Part shown: in pieces, positions 34,801 to 36,883 of the stretch
How the letters are laid out: each line of letters opens with the position of its first letter
How positions within the stretch are numbered: the stretch's first letter is position 1
NCBI GenBank assembly: GCA_043812935.1
Contig: JBDRLO010000041.1
Coordinates: 1 to 36,883 of the forward strand
Length of the DNA stretch: 36,883 nt
Origin: JBDRNE01 sp043812935
GTDB taxonomy: Bacteria; Omnitrophota; Gorgyraeia; Tantalellales; Tantalellaceae
Direction: 5' to 3'
The notes under the pieces: generated by a model
Told to the model about the DNA's origin: nothing
The model's database searches: none
The model's input: only the letters and a program-made list of their open reading frames with translations
Program-made: the position numbers and the translations under genes

Positions 34801-36217
34801 CATAGTCAGCCCCCGCGTCATTGATATCCTGAACAGAAACTTCTCCTGTTCTCGCGCCCTGTAATACGGACGACGTCATAGGTGCTGCCACCTGAAAATG
34901 ACTTTTTGCTATGTCTTTCGCTTCGGCGCTATTTATATATTCCTTTATTATCTCTTTTCGCACATCCCCTTGTAAGCTTTCGTCACTATCCGGTTTTAAA
35001 CGCAAAATTAACTCATTGATTTCATCCTTTGTAATATTAGGATGTGCGGCATAATACTCGATAACTATATCTTTTGTTTCAACATCTAAAGATAAAAGCG
35101 CATCCAGAAACCGAAAATAATACCCGGAAGAAAACCTTATTTCATCTTTTAATTTTTCGTCTTTAAAAATCGGATCAATGGTTTTTTTCTGTAACTCTGT
35201 TAGTTCTTTTAAAAGGTAATACAAAATAAGATCGATATTTATAAGCTTTTTCTCTTCATTAATCTCTTGCTGTAAATGTGTCCAATCAGGACTATGTCCG
35301 AGTTCATGAAGTAATCTATGCATAAGAATATATTTTGCCCAATTCTTATGTTGTTCCGTTCCTGATGTAAACATCTTTATCAGGCTGCGCATAAAATTCT
35401 CGTTAAACATGATGGCATCGCCCTGGCGCCAGGAATTTATCGAAACATGTTTATCATCAAACCCGATCTTAATACTTTTACTGCTCTCCTTTTGTAATAT
35501 ATCCTTGAAATGCGCTTTCAAAACATCATCAAAAGAAACCATTAGTAATAAAGCATCCATGGTTTCCTTAAAAAGATCGGTTACCACAGGCTGCTCCTCA
35601 AAAATAAAACCAATATTCTTACTTTTCTTGTCCATAACCATCGCCCCATCTTCAAGCTGTATGTCATCGGGCCTGGCTTCATATTCCGGCATTTCTCCCC
35701 CAACCTGTCCAAAAGCTTTGGGCGGCTGTTTTTCATTTTTTTCACTTGCCGGAACTTGTATGTCAATATTTCCCTTAGGGCTGATAACCGCTTCATACGG
35801 CCCGGATATAATTTCTTCCTTAGGCCCGACAATAGAACAAGGCAATATCCAGTTTCCTCTTTCTTTACGTTTAAGCGGGCTGGAATAATCATAGAGAATT
35901 CTCAAATTATTCTGAGAAGCAAATTCTTTTCCATGCTTGGTTTCCAAAAGCATATTAATCCGATAAGATAAATTTTCTAGATCAGTTGGTGTATTTTTAA
36001 GAAAATATTTTAGATTAGCTTTAATGAGATTCTGATAATACATAGTCAGCCCAGCTATGGGTTTATACGGTGTCTGCACCTGCAGTGTCTTGAGTGATTC
36101 AACCGGAACACTTCCTGTATAAATTCCGGTATTAGCACCAAGAACAGTATGAAAAGAAAAAATCATAACAAGAACTGTTGCGGTTACCTTCATTAAAATG
36201 CTTTTGCTAACTCTCAT
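25898..36217 (-). CDS. Giant exported multidomain protein built from TIM and GAPDH domains
   Basis: A single uninterrupted frame of 3439 codons starting MRVSKSILMK after AAGGAGG. The signal peptide (1-28, ending FHTVLGAN) predicts export. Order, with approximate residues: HELGH putative peptidase (190-340); degenerate TIM (440-650); TIM with GHSERR (654-935); partial TIM with NWKM (942-1000); helical region (1010-1385); pseudo-GAPDH 1 (1388-1755); kinase-like region (1790-2020); pseudo-GAPDH 2 (2052-2390); pseudo-GAPDH 3 (2447-2795); GAPDH with Cys3001 (2830-3195); unknown C-terminal domain (3230-3439). Lys/Glu-rich linkers lie near 2400-2445 and 3200-3228. The exported form of two consecutive glycolytic enzymes, mostly as catalytically dead copies, suggests a structural, adhesive or sensing role; this is inference. 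Regulated separately from its neighbours. Omnitrophota are known for giant proteins, but this composition is not one I can name. Confidence 0.9.
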   Translation of the reverse strand: MRVSKSILMKVTATVLVMIFSFHTVLGANTGIYTGSVPVESLKTLQVQTPYKPIAGLTMYYQNLIKANLKYFLKNTPTDLENLSYRINMLLETKHGKEFASQNNLRILYDYSSPLKRKERGNWILPCSIVGPKEEIISGPYEAVISPKGNIDIQVPASEKNEKQPPKAFGQVGGEMPEYEARPDDIQLEDGAMVMDKKSKNIGFIFEEQPVVTDLFKETMDALLLMVSFDDVLKAHFKDILQKESSKSIKIGFDDKHVSINSWRQGDAIMFNENFMRSLIKMFTSGTEQHKNWAKYILMHRLLHELGHSPDWTHLQQEINEEKKLINIDLILYYLLKELTELQKKTIDPIFKDEKLKDEIRFSSGYYFRFLDALLSLDVETKDIVIEYYAAHPNITKDEINELILRLKPDSDESLQGDVRKEIIKEYINSAEAKDIAKSHFQVAAPMTSSVLQGARTGEVSVQDINDAGADYVVIDKPGPGESAQTMRERMRMVFEKTNKTVAAKLDITNFTYDNHATWTLALRGYFNWIKSSQLDRLVLILGSDLRGENLSVSLKKTNEVAGMIRTELLKIAANNDKLTQEEAAAKMKKMRIIYEMNENSAGVLSNNLIGKDEKLPEHLNGVFLMPRIFNNAEVIRKMINRIYTQWKQRGETSVKPLILCDCRNVFDSELFHENLYGLSAELRYNKPKHLMGDLTEYVDFAVVAPFLNLRKTAWETGKFVYTPRTKAWEGASVKLALQDLESLDETYFQELKSKKVTHVILGHSERRKYHAESSENLIKKIKAVVAHGMVPIFCIGEKESEINQWKKVLSKQLKDVLSGLARNEITSLIIAHEPVYAIEGSTPATPRQIETTAKFIRNTVLKRYIKDQKTRNSIRIIYGGSVKGSNVYEIMGSEARIAPAVLRVLKGMWDVIGALVGGRSLTPDFCKIFQRAADVCRRLGKPAPVIIANWKMGKTNMQDAEDSIKTFCKKAKSIRHDVEVIVACNATQVENVSNMLFSVNQPVSPDAPKITAREQFLNDIVTDFTRWMWRNGFETTPEFIDKALKKLYKLYFNSELTVELKKYGISWYTLLKQAVLSPVFVEGDVIKAAEELYGGNGYDEWWDFKEEIPESIEKYRLNEYELTILSWIRPSSLMDKGLICESMIMDIKATPGERILNLWRYADEVLDLPFESMKSGEYDKKKAKAFLKRFEEGLGVGDQIIGDNLKRVLTYLDWQTEIDVRITSDRLWPVTDKVKALSRSSALQDKMLADLYFLIRKIDSYRIKKGDQQYLFFQLAESIIDSDNMDYVDIDNIFMFDINSEYLEDMEDVILDKAIDRAQIEYENLLRVNVLSKEREELKKQIDTFKDIKAEGGITAYLKYKLRDIIAVRKAEKLKKYDIETRVDPLDMKVGIPVNAQKPHPRQEVVNPIHTNLYLPGFSMDAADTIHKRLVAELIRRWVNDPNNINVRHSNIFGVKKGDIPRFARFLQNNIFTGRANFEVTHFDKQDTHLVINYEDKSLVLNFRSNLGEYKSAGTGDQLVVVCDRTKYDEKTLSEQLKEYPGSILIVDPANDPDDEIFVSGVKDDIKDSGKVYHYASAFTDAASHLFKAFGEKFGVKNYSVTYCRPSMLGELISSSKNVGKGLIKLLPNLGLTKEALKSKEEFSGQMYDIQVNRGGAVAQINLDLGQEVTKGQVKGFLRNLAFNPLMRDRVVISEDINLFHSANVAGKDPVLFIDAGSVSVRDGSTFVGMRAWIPEEWSLAHSITDLIKKIGVERERSPKGDFPEPDIHKNAIKHSHVRTSHILRKFVLSKAQDLKGVKSELEIIREDNIDVPVVTLTADKSSDIRSLKDMLESVTGSKIITFSNQNFRSHVYKAGDYVFSSPHYSEFYMQGGNEKIVRKSAISEFVQAKKMQQQGYPVVRVFGVILIQTHDANEYFLMEEYGDDFEDVCKIMKDKYEIMASVTKEEDADIEEKITIIKDYILNRARKLGEFFRFLRAASPTLSQIQINVLKSGEIIVLTDIPRYHIDPEMDISEQNRKRIEDLIAYTFEQLKKNTPEELLGEMEKEFNKGLRTERVVIQGGESPVMQAFYGQSIGKTGIDPRAVNIVRYDKILHYQNEEFIRLLRDMYPGAVVEGGDTWISINGKRIQVLNSSDNKPINAETYGAGTVICDVAWSPKTREEALKYIEQGAERVIFVGGSEDAGMKTFIPGVMEKPGAEDHIIATGTAENNAVATVMSILQKGVKVGDERSVFVSERISPLHTVHDGSGSGAYKYSRAPIANIAALPEERGEGLDSDLQSLLGTSSGVGAETGAQKGSIAFVTVRLEENVGVKEIKELFELASYRGDIEVNRFAGRLGTDDVVGKDKLVFDLNSIHIVDNLLTIAVGFDNDTFLAGQVRRLIEEADSCGKPEKGYIEKIKQETASEKLKDKSKKEDSKADRPVDKDKKSEYIPLPSPDKTAPKFRPQGMKVPAQIKMDLSEFSFDKGRRSAINQLAAELLWKWTGNEAIAVCSICLPDEPLLENGRDVSLREFVRYLKKEFKDGPIYADVDFVQNIQDKEGFTELGYLHINDPNKHNPILITRGKDMRTNAHVGTPGIFNLDQWIKITTDAQVNEEEYKPLFCKVHVINPLKDIYGLKGNVQGAQKFENVFYYPSVTSSAAGRAIEAMIGYDANFSNINAISASPERAGEVKIKDEKTEEVGYRNSAGWFIPYNVTTLETPVRKQGNLVKLTFDLSQKATVKEINDHFKKVSNEKGIKYLEKGMGWTSIDMKNCEAPCAFESELTETDGYLATVYVWASESTLAGTITDTIISTSLEDQKEIKDLGDVSKTATIAPNSVQFKEKEIIPELKNKAAGVVVAGAFGRTGKGFLRTILGDKNIDLKAIVLTSVKNIKKYIIGLRNDSAYGQFGVEVEYGGIDPENGWHYIWIGNDANGWKKVYAFAEKKLGKVPFKKLGAEVYLHATGRGLHRLKERAALEAGVTTIFASAPYKGEAVKSVWGVNRDNEQEELEDDIVSPASCTTGALAGACKVLVDYLGDCFDELVGLTIHEATNDQTVTRVIHRTAVRGEAAYDTTVGTSSGAGTAVGLAVSELLGKAAIAAARTGFGGASIAEPVMRLKPNFERFGPTGFPTVEGLNEVLRKASKGQLKGILGFHEGDWELTSEEAKSKLESGVIEPRLMRLEGNLLRFGSWYDNELAFSRRLADQIPYIAAKRRDINPESQSKSKKQDTPKAKNKSENQKKPQKKKAPGILDRNLKDTKDLATSLKETMVSICSSYSFSNRLVLIFDNTIGQKHEGDVLDIVDALEDLKKDPKVGPILKNLITIKAAPGNISSKVSEYIGADQTEVFLFANADSRPVLKNIEKDVNSVYIKEDGFNPRAYHPLTDIIAISLAENLAKRLNGSILNKVREIMKDLNIEQIEPGPDGILIFYLLPNAKPYNKGELLKEIGAIKRTLKSV
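25901..26530 (-). other. Giant protein: C-terminal domain of unknown function (residues about 3230-3439)
   Basis: Follows a Lys/Gln-rich linker. It shows alpha/beta rhythm: LVLIFDNTIG, VLDIVDALEDLKKD, TEVFLFANADS, TDIIAISLAENLAKRLNG, and the closing ILIFYLLPNAKPYNKGELL. No family is recognised and no catalytic motif is seen. A helper or anchoring role is possible. Confidence 0.5.
26633..27730 (-). other. Giant protein: GAPDH domain 4, catalytic residues retained (residues about 2830-3195)
   Basis: The only copy with an intact active site. NAD-binding loop GAFGRTGKGFLR (from about 2842), PASCTTGALAG with nucleophile Cys3001, and TIHEATNDQT with His3030 (29 residues on, versus 27 in E. coli GapA). 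SWYDNELAFSRR is near the end. SCTTN is SCTTG here. Possibly a working dehydrogenase, but outside the cytoplasm NAD supply would be unclear. Confidence 0.85.
27833..28879 (-). other. Giant protein: degenerate GAPDH domain 3 (residues about 2447-2795)
   Basis: Aligns by eye with GAPDH over FVRYLKKEFKDGP, the catalytic-loop region (YYPSVTSSAAGRAIEAM) and LVKLTFDLSQKATVKEINDHF (like the VSVVDLTv block). The nucleophile position is Val2637. The NAD glycine loop is not recognisable. Confidence 0.65.
29048..30064 (-). other. Giant protein: degenerate GAPDH domain 2 (residues about 2052-2390)
   Basis: Contains WISINGKRIQV, EEALKYIEQGAERVIFVGG (like the kHiaaGAkkViiS block), IIATGTAENNAVATVMSIL in place of the SNASCTTN loop, LHTVHDGSG and an ending like WYDNE (VGFDNDTFLAGQV). 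The nucleophile position is Ala2209. The His of TVH is kept. Confidence 0.7.
30158..30850 (-). other. Giant protein: kinase-like segment (residues about 1790-2020), tentative
   Basis: The order IVRKSAISEFVQAKKM, YFLMEEYGDDFEDV, then INVLKSGEIIVLTDI resembles the lobe order of protein-kinase/phosphotransferase folds (hinge, then the catalytic-loop Asn and metal Asp strands). The catalytic His/Asp residues are not in place, so a pseudokinase at most. It may instead be an insertion in a GAPDH module. Confidence 0.3.
30953..32056 (-). other. Giant protein: degenerate GAPDH domain 1 (residues about 1388-1755)
   Basis: Shows the clearest GAPDH likeness among the dead copies: ILIVDPANDPDDEIFVSGV, YASAFTDAASHLFKAFGEKFG (for SNASCTTNCLAPLAKVL), LLPNLG then FSGQMYDIQVNRGGAVAQIN (for kLtGmafRVPtpnvSvvd). 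The nucleophile position is Ala1579. The TVHA block reads VTYCRP, losing the His. Confidence 0.75.
33218..33394 (-). other. Giant protein: partial TIM copy with intact NWKM (residues about 942-1000)
   Basis: PVIIANWKMGKTNMQDAEDSI then DVEVIVACNATQVENVSNM equals beta1-alpha1-beta2 of TIM, with Asn950 and Lys952 at the substrate-binding positions. It stops there. It directly follows the barrel whose own first strand has lost these residues. Confidence 0.75.
33413..34258 (-). other. Giant protein: TIM barrel with catalytic His and Glu (residues about 654-935)
   Basis: Shows VILGHSERRKYHAES with catalytic His764, GMVPIFCIGE, AHEPVYAIEGSTPATP with catalytic Glu834 (70 residues on, as in TIM), IIYGGSVKGSN and GALVGGRSL. 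The first strand reads PLILCDCRNVF, so the usual NWK is missing. Loop 6 is changed (AIGTG becomes AIEGS). Confidence 0.85.
34268..34900 (-). other. Giant protein: degenerate TIM domain (residues about 440-650)
   Basis: FQVAAPMTSSV then RTGEVSVQDINDAGADYVVI follows the TIM pattern (APPFT, TGEVS, lGvdyViiGHSERR), but GHSERR is replaced by DKPGPG. The EPVWAIGTG block reads ILGSDLRGEN. A barrel without catalytic residues. Confidence 0.6.
35198..35650 (-). other. Giant protein: HELGH putative zinc peptidase segment (residues about 190-340)
   Basis: YILMHRLLHELGHSPDW contains HExxH at 304-308 on an amphipathic helix, preceded by INSWRQGDAIMFNENFM. This resembles a gluzincin-like core. A third ligand could not be assigned, so peptidase activity is uncertain. 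Confidence 0.4.
36134..36217 (-). other. Giant protein: Sec signal peptide (residues 1-28)
   Basis: Basic n-region MRVSKSILMK, hydrophobic core VTATVLVMIFSFHTV, likely cleavage around LG-AN. Predicts export of the whole protein or anchoring by an uncleaved helix. Confidence 0.75.
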
Positions 36218-36432
36218 ATTAAATATCCTCCTTGTAAACTGTTTATTTCAAAACTAATAAATTTATATCATGAACACTTTCTTGTATTTATTGTAACAGA
36301 ATATTGTGTTTTTGATGAAGATTTAATTGTAATTCTAAATTTAGTAACATTAACGAATGGCTGCGCATCACTGAAAGAATAAACTGCATTAATCACTAAC
36401 TCCATTTTTGTAACTTTTTATCAATTTATCTA

Positions 36433-36462
36433 AACTTTTGATATGTTAATATATCAAAAGTT
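36433..36462. promoter_or_regulatory. Perfect 12-bp palindromic operator candidate of the giant gene
   Basis: AACTTTTGATAT and ATATCAAAAGTT are perfect inverted arms around a 6-base spacer (GTTAAT). The palindrome covers the -10 box and most of the spacer of the promoter, the typical place for a dimeric repressor. Confidence 0.65.
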
Positions 36463-36477
36463 GTACTTTTTTGTCAA
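36448..36477 (-). promoter_or_regulatory. Sigma70 promoter of the giant gene
   Basis: On the minus strand TTGACA (36472-36477, perfect) and TATATT (36448-36453) are separated by 18 bases. It implies a leader of about 220 bases. Confidence 0.65.
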
Positions 36478-36633
36478 CTTAAAAAATATATTTCACAATA
36501 TTTTCGGAGAAACAATACAATACCCCATCATCCTGATTAAGTCAAGTCATCAATCATACAAATTTTGACTGCATCAAAATGTTATTTGTTCGCTACATCC
36601 TCTGCACAAAAAACTCTGATTTTCCATAACAAC

Positions 36634-36664
36634 AAAAAAAGACAAACTCTTGTGATTTGCCTTT
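36634..36664 (-). terminator. Intrinsic terminator of the gene preceding the window's giant gene
   Basis: On the minus strand AAAGGCAAA and TTTGTCTTT form a 9-bp stem (one G-U) with a 9-base loop, followed by T4. It would end a minus-strand gene lying beyond the right edge. Confidence 0.6.
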
Positions 36665-36807
36665 TAACTAACTTTCCAATATCTCAGCACCCGCATATTT
36701 TTTTTGCGATACTCAGTAAATTAGCCTGTTAAATCCTAATTCCGATAATTCTATATTATTTTTGTAGTTTTTTTGTTTTCCTATAAGATTTGAACTAACC
36801 GCCTTCC

Positions 36808-36832
36808 TGTAGGGTTCAGGCCTGCCTGAACC
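36808..36832 (+). repeat. TGTAGGG-family palindromic repeat, copy 3
   Basis: TGTAGG followed by perfect 9-bp arms GGTTCAGGC and GCCTGAACC around CT. It lies in the opposite orientation to copies 1 and 2. Confidence 0.6.
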
Positions 36833-36883
36833 TTTATAGAATAATTTGTAATATTATTTTCATCATTATCCCATGTTTTGGGA

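Larger units (their letters stand above)
36218..36883. other. Upstream region of the giant gene, no coding sequence
   Basis: Holds, from the gene outward: a strong ribosome binding site, a leader of about 220 bases, the promoter with a palindromic operator, a terminator of the preceding gene, and a TGTAGGG palindrome. Otherwise AT-rich. No riboswitch fold recognised. Confidence 0.6.

Noticed and set aside
35409..35888. Plus-strand open frame of 159 codons inside the giant gene
   Set aside because: Its translation has no recognisable domain and lies opposite a convincing coding region; no ribosome binding site or codon pattern supports it.
25898..36217. Giant frame as an assembly artefact joining several genes
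   Set aside because: No internal stop, no internal signal peptides, continuous frame, linkers between domains and one promoter with terminators on both sides. Domain copies differ too much to be collapsed or duplicated reads.

Overview
The window reads as an AT-rich chromosomal segment of a diderm bacterium of the PVC superphylum, most likely Candidatus Omnitrophota (OP3). Four observations support this. A small basic protein of the PVC signature type (begins MTQHPSLK) is present. Heptose-phosphate genes (gmhA and a stand-alone rfaE2-type adenylyltransferase) imply an LPS-type outer membrane. There is a giant single-ORF protein of the size class known from Omnitrophota. Every gene lies on the minus strand. 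The phylum call is an inference; no rRNA gene is present to settle it.

In transcription order (high to low coordinates): (1) A 3439-codon gene (25898-36217) stands alone as a transcription unit, with a consensus promoter overlapped by a perfect 12-bp palindrome about 220 bp upstream and two hairpins downstream. Its product has a Sec-type signal peptide, a HELGH putative metallopeptidase segment, a degenerate triose-phosphate isomerase (TIM) barrel, a second TIM barrel whose missing NWK strand reappears as a partial third copy behind it, a helical region, three glyceraldehyde-3-phosphate dehydrogenase (GAPDH)-like domains that have lost the catalytic Cys, one GAPDH domain that keeps it, and an unrecognised C-terminal domain. 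This is the strongest candidate for an undescribed system.

(2) A signal-peptide-bearing M16 double peptidase, apparently started by AUU, has its own promoter. (3) A housekeeping run from a strong promoter at 22640 follows: MEMO/AmrB, patatin phospholipase, LPG-synthase-type membrane protein, aroQ, Xaa-Pro peptidase, efp, accB, accC and amaP. Several of these genes overlap by ATGA or TAATG junctions. (4) gmhA and rfaE2 precede a thiamine block, thiD2-thiE-thiC, in which thiD2 and thiE overlap out of frame; a PfkB sugar kinase follows. (5) A HEPN/MNT toxin-antitoxin-like pair (the HEPN gene also apparently AUU-started) sits next to tRNA-Gly(CCC) with its own terminator. (6) The final stretch holds an orphan P-loop ATPase overlapping a YfcE phosphodiesterase, a Ca2+/Na+ antiporter, a dGTPase-like HD hydrolase, a GAF/HD-GYP protein with altered key residues, a small winged-helix-like protein, an inner-membrane GspN/AsmA-like protein, a SPOR protein with a palindrome-covered promoter, the PVC small basic protein, a stand-alone MetRS beta/tRNA-binding protein and nnrE.

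Between genes there are dispersed repeats of several kinds: an octamer array (RGTTRGCC) at three loci, two of which run into stop codons; a palindromic TGTAGGG family; and a hairpin cluster at 15127-15213. No CRISPR array, transposase, integrase or rRNA was seen.
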